This document shows, piece by piece, positions 35,524 through 44,680 of a DNA stretch of 64,000 nucleotides (the stretch's first letter is position 1; each line of letters starts with the position of its first letter). Source of the stretch: Promethearchaeia archaeon (GTDB taxonomy: Archaea > Asgardarchaeota > Lokiarchaeia > Sigyniarchaeales > SOKP01); contig JAHQWJ010000141.1 in NCBI GenBank assembly GCA_029856125.1, positions 1-64,000 on the forward strand. The letters are read 5' to 3'. Both the position numbers and the translations under genes were made by a program. The notes under the pieces were generated by a model, which did not search any database, had not been told where the DNA came from, and saw only the letters and a program-made list of their open reading frames with translations.

Positions 35524-36375
35524 ATGGAAAGCTCAAGATTAAAACAATTTGATATTTCTTGCCCAAAATGTGGAATTGAGAAAGAAATATCTGTTCCGGA
35601 TTCATTGTTTCTCCAAAAAAAGTTTGGAACTGTCAAGATTAAAGTACCTCGGGGTGCGGTGTGTAAAGAACACAATTTTATAGTTTTTATCTCTACTAAA
35701 GGTCAAGTAATTGGATATGATGTAATAGACGCTTCTGTGTCTCTAGACCAGAAAGAAGAACAGTTTGGAGATTTAATTGATCTGACTTTGGATGAACTTA
35801 TAGATGCATTCGGATTTAATTGTGTCGCTGGTTTTATACATGCTAAATTATTCGATTACCCGTCTTCTATTATAAGAAGCGAAGAATTTTTCCTTGACAT
35901 CGGGCAATTAAACGAATTGTTTGATGATCTAATTCCTCCGAAATATCAAACTACAAAAGCCATAAAGGACGAAGAATTTGACTCTTATGTGTTTCCTAAT
36001 CCTAATTATTATTATTCAACTATTAAAAAAGCACACGCCGACGCATTTTTAATTAATAATCGAAAATTAGTCATTCAAGTACCTTGGCGGGTAGAAATTG
36101 ATTTTGAGAAGTCAATTTTAAGCAATGCACTAAGTAAAAAGGATAAAAGTGAGCAATTACAATGCTTGGCTCAATATATCAATCAATTTATTAGCGATGT
36201 AGAATTTACACAAAACCTTCTGGAAAATGTTAGGAGTATTAGTGAAAAGGAATTAATTAAGAAGCTTAAAGAGAACCTGAAAGTATCTACGATTAATAAA
36301 AATAGAATCCTATCGATAAAAGAATTCATAACCAGAAGGATTTCAAAGGAAGTAGCTAGAAGGATTAAAAATTAA
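35524..36375 (+). CDS. zinc-ribbon hypothetical protein
   Basis: A 283-residue protein of unknown function. The first ~50 residues hold a zinc-ribbon-type CPKCG pair and a later Cys (RGAVCKEHNF), then a beta-rich stretch (FIVFISTKGQVIGYDVID). The remainder is mostly helical and charged, with a basic C-terminus (ITRRISKEVARRIKN). No signal peptide or membrane segment is visible. It stands alone with AT-rich flanks. A regulatory or nucleic-acid-binding role would fit the zinc ribbon and basic tail, but it is not shown. Confidence 0.6.
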   Translation: MESSRLKQFDISCPKCGIEKEISVPDSLFLQKKFGTVKIKVPRGAVCKEHNFIVFISTKGQVIGYDVIDASVSLDQKEEQFGDLIDLTLDELIDAFGFNCVAGFIHAKLFDYPSSIIRSEEFFLDIGQLNELFDDLIPPKYQTTKAIKDEEFDSYVFPNPNYYYSTIKKAHADAFLINNRKLVIQVPWRVEIDFEKSILSNALSKKDKSEQLQCLAQYINQFISDVEFTQNLLENVRSISEKELIKKLKENLKVSTINKNRILSIKEFITRRISKEVARRIKN

Positions 36376-36538
36376 CAAAATTCACCGCTAAGAGGAAATT
36401 TAGAATCTGAAGGTCTGAAATACTATTTTTATGATTTTACCCTAGATTAAGTAAAATACAAAAAAGATAATGAATTAATTATTTCAATAATTAAACAATA
36501 CTACATATTTATTAATAATTATTAGAAGTGAAGAATAT

Positions 36539-37321
36539 ATGGATTGGGGAATGCAAAATCGATTAGCAAGAATAATCAAACCTAAGTCTGGACGATGTGT
36601 GATGCTTGCTGTCGATCATGGATACTTTGGTAATATTCCGGGGTCTCTTAAGTGTTTTGGAGATTTGAACCCTTTATTTCAATACGCTGACGCTTTAATG
36701 TTAACCAGAGGGATGCTAAGAAGTTGTGTTTCTGCCGACGTCGATGTTCCAATAGTTCTAAGAGTATCAGCAGGAGCTAGTATGCTAAAGGAGCTATCGA
36801 ACGAAGAAATTAATGTTACGATTGAAGATGCAATAAGGTTAAATGTTTCAGCGATTACGTGCTCAATTTTCGTTGGAGGCGAGTTTGAAAAACAGAGTTT
36901 AATGAATTTGTCTAAATTAGTTAATTGGGGGCAAGAATATGGCATCCCAGCATTAGCAGTCACTGCTGTTGGTAGGGAAATGGTAAGAGATTACAGATAT
37001 TTAGGTATGGCAAGTAGAATGGCTGCCGAGTTAGGAGCTACTTTTGTAAAGACATATTATTGTGATGATTTTGAAAATGTTACGAGCATTTGTCCCGTAC
37101 CAGTTGTTATTGCTGGTGGGAAAAAATTACCTGAAAAAGATGCCTTACAAATGGCTAAAAACGCCATCAATGCGGGAGCCGTAGGGGTTGACATGGGAAG
37201 GAATATTTTTCAATCAGATAAACCTATTGGAATGATTAAAGCAGTGAGAGCTATAGTCCACGAGAACGCCTCTGTAGATGAGGCTTATGGCATTTATCAA
37301 GATGGCCCAATAGGGTTATAA
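36539..37321 (+). CDS. LsrF-like class I aldolase/thiolase (DeoC/FbaB superfamily)
   Basis: A 260-residue TIM-barrel protein strikingly like LsrF, the last enzyme of autoinducer-2 breakdown. It shares DWGMQNRLARI, MLAVDHGYFGNIPGS, the active-site lysine region VKTYYCDDFE, VPVVIAGGKKLPEKDALQMA and GVDMGRNIFQSDKPIGMIKAV. LsrF transfers an acetyl group from 3-hydroxy-5-phosphonooxypentane-2,4-dione to CoA. The N-terminal extension of enterobacterial LsrF is missing. No other lsr gene is present, so the true substrate may differ. A MBL-fold gene follows 48 bp downstream. Confidence 0.85.
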   Translation: MDWGMQNRLARIIKPKSGRCVMLAVDHGYFGNIPGSLKCFGDLNPLFQYADALMLTRGMLRSCVSADVDVPIVLRVSAGASMLKELSNEEINVTIEDAIRLNVSAITCSIFVGGEFEKQSLMNLSKLVNWGQEYGIPALAVTAVGREMVRDYRYLGMASRMAAELGATFVKTYYCDDFENVTSICPVPVVIAGGKKLPEKDALQMAKNAINAGAVGVDMGRNIFQSDKPIGMIKAVRAIVHENASVDEAYGIYQDGPIGL

Positions 37322-37369
37322 TTTTTTAGATATTAGGTTTAATTAGACTATATACTTTTTTTTTATTCA

Positions 37370-38329
37370 ATGACGACTTCAAAAATAGATAATTTAGAGA
37401 TTAGGAAGTTAACAGAAGATATATTACTTGTTCATCAGAAAAAACCCCCGTTTTATTTCTCTTGTAGTGACGGTATTATTATTTTGCCGAAAAAAAGGAG
37501 AAATGATAGTTCTATTGTATTAGATTTAAATGTGGAGCCTCTTCTTATAGATAAATTGGACGAGATTTACGGCCCTTTTACGAACTATATATGCTCACAT
37601 GGACATATGGATCATATAGCACATGTCCATCAGTGGGAGACGCTTGGAGCTAAAATTCACGCTCCTTTTCCGGAGCACAAATATTTATTAGAGCTTAATA
37701 ATTTTTATAGGGGATTTGGTTTCATTGATGCGATGGATTTTTCGGTTGTTAAGGAATTTGCCGAAAAAAATGGTTATAGAAAATGCCAAAATGTATCTTC
37801 TTTCAAACCAGGTCATACCTTTGAATTTGAAGACCTTATAATTGAAACGATTCCGTTATTAAGTCATTCCAAAGCTCATGTAGGCTTTTTGATTCCTGAA
37901 GAAAGATTATTTCACATAAGCTGCTTAGGATTTGATAAAAAGAGCCCTGAAAAAGATGGATTTGGTCCTTGGTACGGATTTAAAGAGTGTTCAATTGAAC
38001 AATATCTAATAGATATTACGCAAGCGGAGTTAATTTTCCTAGAGCGGGCTAATTTCTTAACATCTAGTCACTCTTATGTTGTAAAAAACCACGATAAAGG
38101 TCCCTTTATTTACATGAGAGAAAAAATCGCGAAAAATCAAGAACTTGTTGATAAAGCAATCAAGTCTCATACCTTAATAAATAAATCTATTGATACGATA
38201 AACTATTTACTTAATCTAGACATTTTCTTTCCAAAAAGGAAAATGGAGGGTTTTTTATCAGAAATTTATAATTTTTGGGAATCTGGAATTATTCGTAAGC
38301 ATGTCGAACGAAGTGAATATCTTAATTAA
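37370..38329 (+). CDS. metallo-beta-lactamase-fold hydrolase-like protein
   Basis: A 319-residue MBL-fold protein. YICSHGHMDHIAHVHQWETLG near residue 75 carries the HxHxDH zinc motif, HSKAHVGFLIPEERLFHISCLGFDKKS near 165-185 supplies a further histidine and acid region, and SSHSYVVKN near 240 another. The C-terminal ~70 residues are helical. It could hydrolyse an ester, thioester or phosphodiester. It shares the strand with the LsrF-like gene 48 bp upstream, and a two-step pathway is possible but unproven. Confidence 0.72.
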   Translation: MTTSKIDNLEIRKLTEDILLVHQKKPPFYFSCSDGIIILPKKRRNDSSIVLDLNVEPLLIDKLDEIYGPFTNYICSHGHMDHIAHVHQWETLGAKIHAPFPEHKYLLELNNFYRGFGFIDAMDFSVVKEFAEKNGYRKCQNVSSFKPGHTFEFEDLIIETIPLLSHSKAHVGFLIPEERLFHISCLGFDKKSPEKDGFGPWYGFKECSIEQYLIDITQAELIFLERANFLTSSHSYVVKNHDKGPFIYMREKIAKNQELVDKAIKSHTLINKSIDTINYLLNLDIFFPKRKMEGFLSEIYNFWESGIIRKHVERSEYLN

Positions 38330-38344
38330 TGATTCGGTTAGGAG

Positions 38345-39391
38345 TTACTTATCAGGTTCAATTACAACCTTAAGGGACTCAGCAGCCTCATTAACAATTC
38401 TGAATGCTTCTCCTACTTGATCCATAGGAAATCGATGAGTAATTAACTCTGTTACATTAATTTTTTTTGACAATATCCATACATATGATTCTTGGAGATC
38501 TTCAGGTGCAGCGCCATATGAAGTTGTAATTGTTATTTCATTCCTCCAATAATCGTTTATAGGAACTTCTAAATTGACACCAGGTCCTGGGACTGCAAAG
38601 AATATCACAGTGCCTCCCGGTGCTACACAATTTAAAGCCTGTTTCGCTGCCGATAAAGCCCCAGTGCATACAATAACTATGTCAGCTAATTTATTATCAT
38701 TAGTTTCTAGAAGTTTCGAAGGAATATCCTCGTTTGCATGAAAAATTTCATCCGCTCCAAAATCTTGGATTTTTCTCAATCTATAATCGTTTATGTCGGT
38801 TGCAAAGACTTTTTTTGCCCCTCTAAGTTTTGCCAATTGAGCGTGTAAGATTCCAGATACTCCACTTCCTAATATTAAGACTGCTAACCCTTTTCCTACA
38901 TTTGCTAATCTTTGTGCTCTACAAACACAACCAAATGGTTCAATAAGTACTCCACCTTCATAGGAAACGGACTTATCTAACACAAAAACGCCCTTTTTTT
39001 CAATGTTTACTTTAGGTATTCTAATGTATTCGGCAAAACCTCCAGGATCAAAATTAGTGTTATGGAGGAGATCACATGCTGTGTGATGTCCTTGGTTACA
39101 GTAATAGCAATCGAAACATGGTACGTGATGGGAAACGAAAACTCTATCTCCAATTTTATAACCCTTAATACCGTCCCCCACTTCAACTATATCACCGGCG
39201 ATTTCATGTCCAAGAATTAAATTATCTACCCCAAGTTTCTTCATTTTAGCAAATCTATAATACTCTAAGACATCTGATCCACAAATTCCAGATTTTTTAA
39301 CCTTCACCAATAATTCTCCCGGACCAATCGTTGGTTTAGGTATTTCATCAATTCTGACATCGTTATTGTTATAATATCGTGCAACCTTCAT
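38345..39391 (-). CDS. zinc-dependent alcohol dehydrogenase (MDR family)
   Basis: A 348-residue medium-chain dehydrogenase of the sorbitol/threonine dehydrogenase type. Catalytic zinc ligands are in KKSGICGSDVLEYYR and GHEIAGDIVEVGDG. The structural zinc has four Cys in CFDCYYCNQGHHTAC. NAD(P) binding is in VLILGSGVSGILHAQLAK. The C-terminus has the usual HRFPMDQVGEAFRIV. It oxidises a secondary alcohol or polyol; the substrate is not determined. It converges with the MBL-fold gene upstream and stands apart from other sugar genes. Confidence 0.88.
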   Translation of the reverse strand: MKVARYYNNNDVRIDEIPKPTIGPGELLVKVKKSGICGSDVLEYYRFAKMKKLGVDNLILGHEIAGDIVEVGDGIKGYKIGDRVFVSHHVPCFDCYYCNQGHHTACDLLHNTNFDPGGFAEYIRIPKVNIEKKGVFVLDKSVSYEGGVLIEPFGCVCRAQRLANVGKGLAVLILGSGVSGILHAQLAKLRGAKKVFATDINDYRLRKIQDFGADEIFHANEDIPSKLLETNDNKLADIVIVCTGALSAAKQALNCVAPGGTVIFFAVPGPGVNLEVPINDYWRNEITITTSYGAAPEDLQESYVWILSKKINVTELITHRFPMDQVGEAFRIVNEAAESLKVVIEPDK

Positions 39392-39527
39392 GATTGAGTT
39401 TAATTTTACCTGTGTTTTATTTTAATGTTAATATGTTATGTTTTAATATAATTCTTTATCAAAAATTAATATTTTTTATATTTTAATAACGATATTTTAA
39501 ATTAGTTATCTATTATTATGTGAATCG

Positions 39528-39926
39528 ATGGTAATTTACATGGAAATGAAAGACATCATTACTTTTTGCCAAAATTGGTTAACATCATGGACAGGAAATA
39601 ATCCAGAAAAACTCATTTCTTTCTACTCAAAAACGGCATTTTATCAAGATCCTGCATATCCTAAAGGATTAAAGGGATATGATAATATATTTCCCTATTT
39701 TAAAAAATTGTTGGCTGCTAATCCAAAATGGATATGGCAAATGATTGAGGCTTATCCTACTGGAAAAGGTTTCATTATAAAGTGGAAAGCGATGATACCA
39801 GTTAAATCTGAAGAGATAATAGAATATGGAATGGACATATTAGAACTTGAAGGTGACTTAATTATCCGAAATGAAGTCTACTTTGATCGAACAGAGCTAT
39901 TATCTTTATTAAAATCAAAAAAATAG
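39528..39926 (+). CDS. SnoaL/NTF2-like fold protein
   Basis: A 132-residue protein of the NTF2-like (SnoaL) superfamily. Marks are the N-terminal helix ITFCQNWLTSWTGNNPEKL, FYSKTAFYQDPAYPKGLKGYDNIFPYFKKLL, and the strand WQMIEAYPTGKGFIIKWKAM. These folds bind small hydrophobic ligands or act as isomerases or hydrolases. The first ATG (39528) is used here; ATGs at 39540 and 39546 are equally possible. It lies 30 bp before a DUF3795-type gene on the same strand. Confidence 0.7.
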   Translation: MVIYMEMKDIITFCQNWLTSWTGNNPEKLISFYSKTAFYQDPAYPKGLKGYDNIFPYFKKLLAANPKWIWQMIEAYPTGKGFIIKWKAMIPVKSEEIIEYGMDILELEGDLIIRNEVYFDRTELLSLLKSKK

Positions 39927-39956
39927 TTTTTAAATAATATTTAATTTCAGTAGATT

Positions 39957-40421
39957 ATGGTTGAAGTAAAAAAAGAGTTGTTAGCTCCTTGTGGTTTATG
40001 GTGTGGGGTGTGTTCGATATATATTGCCCATAAAAATAACAATTTAAAGTTTAAAGAGAAGTTATTACCAGTTTATAAAGCTTTTGCGAAAAATGTAGAC
40101 GATATATCTTGCACAGGTTGTCTATCCGAGGGTACTGTTTTTCCAGTTTGTAGATCGTGCCCGGTTAAGAAGTGTTGCAAAGAAAAGAATATTGATGGTT
40201 GTTACCAATGCGAAGAATTTCCGTGTAAGTTCATTGATAACTTTCCCATACCTGTTGGAAAAAAAGTCATTCTTCGAGCAATTCCATTTTGGCGCGAACA
40301 CGGAACGGAGAAGTATGTTGAAGCAGAAATGAATAGATATCACTGCCCAGAATGTGGAAATCAACTATTTCGTGGGGCAAAAAGGTGCAACAAATGCAAA
40401 GTGCCTGTTAACGTAGATTAA
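39957..40421 (+). CDS. Cys-rich DUF3795-type zinc protein
   Basis: A 154-residue cysteine-rich protein. LLAPCGLWCGVCSIYIAHKN, CTGCLSEGTVFPVCRSCPVKKCC and CYQCEEFPCKFIDNFP match the DUF3795 pattern, common in anaerobes. A zinc-ribbon CPECGNQLFRGAKRCNKCKVPV closes the protein, which gives it a metal site in addition to the core. The function of DUF3795 is unknown. It follows the SnoaL-like gene with a 30-bp gap and faces the RHH gene tail to tail. Confidence 0.75.
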   Translation: MVEVKKELLAPCGLWCGVCSIYIAHKNNNLKFKEKLLPVYKAFAKNVDDISCTGCLSEGTVFPVCRSCPVKKCCKEKNIDGCYQCEEFPCKFIDNFPIPVGKKVILRAIPFWREHGTEKYVEAEMNRYHCPECGNQLFRGAKRCNKCKVPVNVD

Positions 40422-40445
40422 AAGAGATTTTAAAATAAAAAAAAA

Positions 40446-40649
40446 TTATGACCTGTTTTTTAGATTGCTTCTAACAAGCATTCTAAAAGTTTCTTCATCT
40501 AAATTTTCGAACATTTTAAGTTCATCTCCCAAGAATTGGCCCAGTGCGGTTCTTATAGCCTCGCTTCGACTCGGGTATACACCTAAATCATTTAGAGTTT
40601 GAATTGCTTCTAGATATTTTTCAGGTAGGTTTATTGTTATAATTTTCAT
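40446..40649 (-). CDS. ribbon-helix-helix (CopG-like) DNA-binding protein
   Basis: A ~67-residue RHH protein: the N-terminal DNA-contacting strand MKIITINLPEKYLEAIQTL, then GVYPSRSEAIRTALGQFLGDEL, which matches the CopG/MetJ/NikR helix-turn-helix-like fold. It probably represses a nearby gene as a dimer of dimers. I chose the ATG at 40647-40649 over a TTG three codons upstream. There is no partner toxin gene beside it, so an antitoxin role is not supported. Confidence 0.82.
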   Translation of the reverse strand: MKIITINLPEKYLEAIQTLNDLGVYPSRSEAIRTALGQFLGDELKMFENLDEETFRMLVRSNLKNRS

Positions 40650-40816
40650 CTTTCTCAACCCTTTGTTTAAAAATCATAGCTTTTAACGTTTAACTATTAT
40701 TCTTATTTCGTCGGATCACTTATAAATAAAGAGTATTAATGCTTTGATGGTATTAACGGCTTAATTGATGACGAATAAATAATATTATTCCTTTAATATG
40801 TGGGAAAAAAATAAGA

Positions 40817-41569
40817 TCAGAATGGTTTATTAACGGATTTAATGTGCAATATCAGCGAAAACGAGGCTTTATATAGCTCTGCATTGCTCATCTCTTTGAT
40901 CTCATTTAAATAAGTTAAACTATAATCCGCTTCCCGTTTCAAATAGTTTATATCTTTTGTTTTATGCTCGTTATCCAAATACGCATCAATCTGTAATATA
41001 TTTTCATCTAATTTTTTAGGAAACTGAGGCGTCATATTAAAAGTGAACAGTAGATCTGGTTTTGAAGATTCAAAAGCATCAAAAACAAATAAGATGTTTG
41101 GTTGCGCGTAAGAAATAAACGATTCTAAATTGTGAAATAGATCATCAATTTTGATGTTTAGTTTAGAAGCTTCTAAGATGCTACAATCGCTAACTTTTGG
41201 GAATATAAATTTCTCCTTTCCGCGAAAGGCACTGTCTATTTCGCTGGAACTTAAAAATTTCTTAAAGGTATCGTCGTTTTTCTCTAAAACAAATTCATCC
41301 GTTATTGGATCAGACTTGGTATATAACACTATAGAACTCGATGATAACAAATTGATTTTTTGATAATATATATTGAAATCAGGGTTATATGGCAAATTTA
41401 CAATACTTTTATCGCCGCCCAAGCCAAGTTGAGCCATAATATTCATTGGACCTTGGCTCGTTAAAGTTAATAGGATAAACGATCTGAAATTTTCAAGTTC
41501 GATAAAATTGGTAAAACCATTAAAAAATTCGTTAACGATTTTAATTTTATTATTTAACGCTTCGGACAT
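40817..41569 (-). CDS. hypothetical protein
   Basis: A 250-residue soluble protein I do not recognise. It is acidic and mixed alpha/beta, with VNLPYNPDFNIYYQKINLLSSSS and PNILFVFDAFESSKPDLLFTF in the middle, and no motif typical of an enzyme. No signal peptide or membrane segment is visible. It sits upstream of an RHH regulator and downstream of a DtxR regulator, all on the minus strand, and the gap to the DtxR gene is 55 bp. The gene is simple, complete and starts with ATG at 41567-41569. Confidence 0.55.
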   Translation of the reverse strand: MSEALNNKIKIVNEFFNGFTNFIELENFRSFILLTLTSQGPMNIMAQLGLGGDKSIVNLPYNPDFNIYYQKINLLSSSSIVLYTKSDPITDEFVLEKNDDTFKKFLSSSEIDSAFRGKEKFIFPKVSDCSILEASKLNIKIDDLFHNLESFISYAQPNILFVFDAFESSKPDLLFTFNMTPQFPKKLDENILQIDAYLDNEHKTKDINYLKREADYSLTYLNEIKEMSNAELYKASFSLILHIKSVNKPF

Positions 41570-41624
41570 AGTCGGATCATCTAATATATATAATATTTCT
41601 TTAAAGAATTAATTATAATTAAAT

Positions 41625-42041
41625 CTAACCATGATATTTCAAAATAAAACTACGGAAAGATTCTTTAACTTCTTGAGTTATATGATGCTCAATATCGCAT
41701 GATATCTTTTCTACGAGTTCGTCATCGTTTATTTTTAGGATTTCCTTAAAAAAAGTCCGAAGTAGAGCATGAGTTTCTTCTAGCTGAATAGCATATTTTT
41801 TTCCCTTATCTGTAAGTCTAATTGATTTTCTTGGTTCCCAGTTTATCAATTTCTTATTTTTTAGTTTATCTAGCATTCCAGAAACTGAAGCGGGCTCTAC
41901 ATGAAGATTCTCTGCTATCTCTTTATTAGTTACCCAACCGCCCTTTTTTTTCTTTGTAATAGCATAAATTACATCTAAATACCTTTGATAACTCTCTGGT
42001 ATCTCTGATATTTCAGAAAAAAAATTTTCCTTACCGCTCAT
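41625..42041 (-). CDS. DtxR/MntR-family metal-dependent repressor
   Basis: A 138-residue protein of the DtxR/MntR family. Residues ~12-75 form the winged helix (WVTNKEIAENLHVEPASVSGMLDKLKNKKLINW), and ~76-138 the dimerisation/metal-binding helices (ETHALLRTFFKEIL, CDIEHHITQEV). The metal-binding Cys/His/Glu residues in the HHITQEV region are in place. Family members repress iron or manganese uptake genes when metal-loaded. The SH3-like domain is absent, so it is an MntR-sized form. No iron transporter adjoins it, so its targets lie elsewhere. Confidence 0.85.
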   Translation of the reverse strand: MSGKENFFSEISEIPESYQRYLDVIYAITKKKKGGWVTNKEIAENLHVEPASVSGMLDKLKNKKLINWEPRKSIRLTDKGKKYAIQLEETHALLRTFFKEILKINDDELVEKISCDIEHHITQEVKESFRSFILKYHG

Positions 42042-42246
42042 CGTTTTCTAAATGGAAATAGTCGTTAATATTTTTACCTTGCCAAGTTTCATAACATTAA
42101 TCATTCTTAAAAGTTTATTTATTTTTCAGTATAAAGTACTTGAGATATTTATCAATTACTTATCATGCGATGTTTTAACCAAGTTTTGATAAAAATTATA
42201 ATAATTAAATCTTTAATAAGAAGTAAAATTTTGAAGATGGGAGCTA

Positions 42247-42813
42247 ATGATAAAAAATTTTCCTGGTAAATTAGTATTGGTTGTAGGTAATTCAGGCTCA
42301 GGTAAAGATTCAATAATTTCCGGAGTAGTTAAAAGATTTCCATCTAATTTAAAAGAAATTCATCTCACTCAGCGATATATTACAAGACCATCTTCAGAAA
42401 CCGAAGATAATATCTCAATAACTCCAGAAATATTTAAAGAAATGTCTCATCAGAAGAAATTTGCTCTTGAGTGGCACATTTACGATTTGGATTATGGTGT
42501 TCCAATAGACATTGACGATTGGTTAAAAAAAGGACACCCCGTAATTGTAAATGTTAGCCGAACAATTGTGAAAAAAGCCCGATACATTTACCGAAATATT
42601 TTAGTTGTTTTTATCAAAGTGCCTTTTGAAATAACTTTTAAGAGAATAAAGGAACGAGCCCGAGAAAGCGGAAAACTTTTACAAGAAAGAATCCAAAGAG
42701 CAAAGGATAACCAGACTTTTCCCGACGCAGATTTTATCGTTGATAATTCTGGAGAATTGGAAATTGCTATCGATCAATTCCTAAGTTATTTAATCAGAGT
42801 AGTTGAAGCATAG
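42247..42813 (+). CDS. PhnN-like ribose 1,5-bisphosphate phosphokinase (guanylate kinase superfamily)
   Basis: A 188-residue P-loop kinase with Walker A VGNSGSGKDSII, the LTQRYITRPSSETEDNIS and LEWHIYDLDYGVPID segments characteristic of PhnN, and VIVNVSRTIVKKAR before the LID. PhnN makes PRPP from ribose 1,5-bisphosphate. In bacteria it sits in the phn operon, but no phn gene is found here. It may serve salvage of ribose bisphosphate from nucleotide breakdown. It is divergent from the DtxR gene with a 205-bp gap. Confidence 0.82.
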   Translation: MIKNFPGKLVLVVGNSGSGKDSIISGVVKRFPSNLKEIHLTQRYITRPSSETEDNISITPEIFKEMSHQKKFALEWHIYDLDYGVPIDIDDWLKKGHPVIVNVSRTIVKKARYIYRNILVVFIKVPFEITFKRIKERARESGKLLQERIQRAKDNQTFPDADFIVDNSGELEIAIDQFLSYLIRVVEA

Positions 42814-42900
42814 GAAAAAATCCCGAGCTAGAATATTTAAACCTTCATGTTTATTAATAATTAGATCAGAAAAGCCAATCTAATTTCTAAATACCATCGC

Positions 42901-43005
42901 ATGAAAGAGTTCAAGATCAATGAATTCCTCACCGTGAAATTAATAGATGGTACCCATTTTAAGTTATGTTCCATTTTTTTTCTTGAATCTGTGATTTTCA
43001 AATGA
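42901..43005 (+). pseudogene. short 34-codon remnant, possible decayed repeat-protein N-terminus
   Basis: An ATG-started frame of 34 codons (KEFKINEFLTVKLIDGTHFK), ending at TGA 43003-43005, lies in the 230-bp gap before sdaA. Its start resembles the N-termini of Asgard leucine-rich-repeat proteins as I recall them, but the frame stops at once. It may be a degraded fragment or a chance frame. Confidence 0.25.
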
Positions 43006-43043
43006 TCACAATTTATTTATAAAACACAGAAGGAGTTAGATTT

Positions 43044-44630
43044 ATGAAAATAAGTATATTAAACGAAGTATTAGGGCCAATTCTGCATGGACCTAGTAGT
43101 TCTCATACCGCTGCTTCATATAGTATTGGTCGGTTGACCCATATGTTGTGTGAGAACGAAATAAAGGAAATTAATATTACATTTGATTCAAAGGGTTCTT
43201 TTGATAAGACATATAAATCTCAAAATGGAGATGTTGCGTTCTTAGCAGGGATCATTAATTTAGCTGTTGATGATCCTGACTTTCTTAATTCTAAAAATGT
43301 AGCCAGTGAAGAAGGAATTAGATATCTCTTCGATTCAAAAGATATTCCTGAAGCAGATCATCCAAACTATATGTTAATTAATATTCCTGCTAAAAAATTA
43401 ACAATAGTAGCGAAATCCATCGGAGGAGGTATGATTCTGATAGAAAATGTTAATAATTGGAACATTAAAATTAAAGGAAATAATTATAATATCTTAATAG
43501 AATTTCATACGAATTCTAAGGAAAAAATACTGAATTTAATTCAATCATTTTCCAATTCTCCAGAAAAAATACATATACAGGATGATGAGAGGTATTCTTT
43601 TATTCAACTAAAGAATCCAAATAGGTTTAAAGATGAATTTGTTAATAAATTAAAATCTCTTGATTTTATTTCTAATATCTGGACTACTCACCCTATACTT
43701 TTTCCGACTCATGGGACTCCGTTGTTTAAAAATAGCTTTGAGATGTTAAATCTTGCAATTGAAAAAACGTATTCTCTCGGTAAGCTAGGGCTTATGTATG
43801 AATCAGATCTATTGAATATGGATGAAAAATCTATTTTAGAAGAAATGGAAAAAAGGATTTTAGTAATGTTTTCTTCAATTGAAAAGGGTTTGGAAAAGAA
43901 AAATTCGCGTATGAAATTATTAAAGCATTCGGCAAGTAATATCCAAAAAAAAGAACCTCAGCTTTTCAGTTCTGGAATTAATTTAAGAAGCGCTTATAGG
44001 GCTATGGCAGCTATGGATACTGCTTCTTCAGGGGGATTGATTTGTGCGGCCCCTACAGGCGCATCTTGTGGCGTTATTGCTTCTGTTCTTTATACTCTCC
44101 ATTACGATTTTAATATTAACATGAATAAGATTATTAAATGTGCACTTGCAGCAGGTGTGATTGGTTTAATAAACGGAATGAATTCAACTTTTGCTGCTGA
44201 AATAGCGGGATGTCAAGTTGAGATAGGAATGGCTGGAGCAATGGCAGCGGCAGCGGTTATCGAAGTCGCTAATGGAGGTCCTGCTGCAGCCACAGAGGCG
44301 GCAGCAATTGCATTGCAAAACACAATGGGATCTGTATGCGATCTTGTTGCGGGATTCTGTGAAATCCCTTGCCATACTAGGAATGCAGTGGCAGCGTCAA
44401 ATGCATTTATCTGTGCTGATCTTATTATAGGTGGTTATATTAATCCAATAAATCTTGATGATTCAATCCAAGCATCATTTGAAAGTGGTAAGATGTTGCC
44501 TCCTCAATTACGTTGTACTTCATTAGGAGGAATCGCGATCACAGAATCAGCAAAAAAATTGGTTCAAGAAGTTAAAACAGATTATAATAAGATTAATAGA
44601 GCCAATAAGAAAAATACAAACAGAATTTAA
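43044..44630 (+). CDS. sdaA: L-serine dehydratase, single-chain [4Fe-4S] type
   Basis: A 528-residue iron-sulfur L-serine dehydratase that makes pyruvate and ammonia. The N-terminal beta domain has GPILHGPSSSHTAASYSIGR. The alpha domain follows after a linker with AAPTGASCGVIASVLYTLH, MAGAMAAAAVIEVANGGP and ASNAFICADLIIGG, in which Cys residues bind the catalytic cluster. The usual C-terminus is reached at SAKKLVQ. The remaining ~20 residues (EVKTDYNKINRANKKNTNRI) are homologous to the C-terminus of the HNH protein downstream and are therefore likely part of a repeat. The imine product fits the RidA protein at 9382. Confidence 0.9.
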   Translation: MKISILNEVLGPILHGPSSSHTAASYSIGRLTHMLCENEIKEINITFDSKGSFDKTYKSQNGDVAFLAGIINLAVDDPDFLNSKNVASEEGIRYLFDSKDIPEADHPNYMLINIPAKKLTIVAKSIGGGMILIENVNNWNIKIKGNNYNILIEFHTNSKEKILNLIQSFSNSPEKIHIQDDERYSFIQLKNPNRFKDEFVNKLKSLDFISNIWTTHPILFPTHGTPLFKNSFEMLNLAIEKTYSLGKLGLMYESDLLNMDEKSILEEMEKRILVMFSSIEKGLEKKNSRMKLLKHSASNIQKKEPQLFSSGINLRSAYRAMAAMDTASSGGLICAAPTGASCGVIASVLYTLHYDFNINMNKIIKCALAAGVIGLINGMNSTFAAEIAGCQVEIGMAGAMAAAAVIEVANGGPAAATEAAAIALQNTMGSVCDLVAGFCEIPCHTRNAVAASNAFICADLIIGGYINPINLDDSIQASFESGKMLPPQLRCTSLGGIAITESAKKLVQEVKTDYNKINRANKKNTNRI

Positions 44631-44680
44631 AAAATCAAAAAATGTATAATTAAATTAAAAGTTAAGGACCATCTTAATGA
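44568..44680 (+). repeat. left copy of a ~113-bp direct repeat (sdaA 3' end)
   Basis: The last ~60 bp of sdaA plus ~50 bp beyond its stop match 46661-46775 at about 85-90% identity by eye, with a shared GTTAAGGACCATCTTAATGA at the end. The right copy encodes the C-terminus of the HNH protein in the same reading frame. Confidence 0.85.

Noticed and set aside
40446..40649. toxin-antitoxin locus based on the RHH protein
   Set aside because: No toxin-like gene adjoins it; the neighbours are an unrelated hypothetical protein and a DUF3795-type protein.
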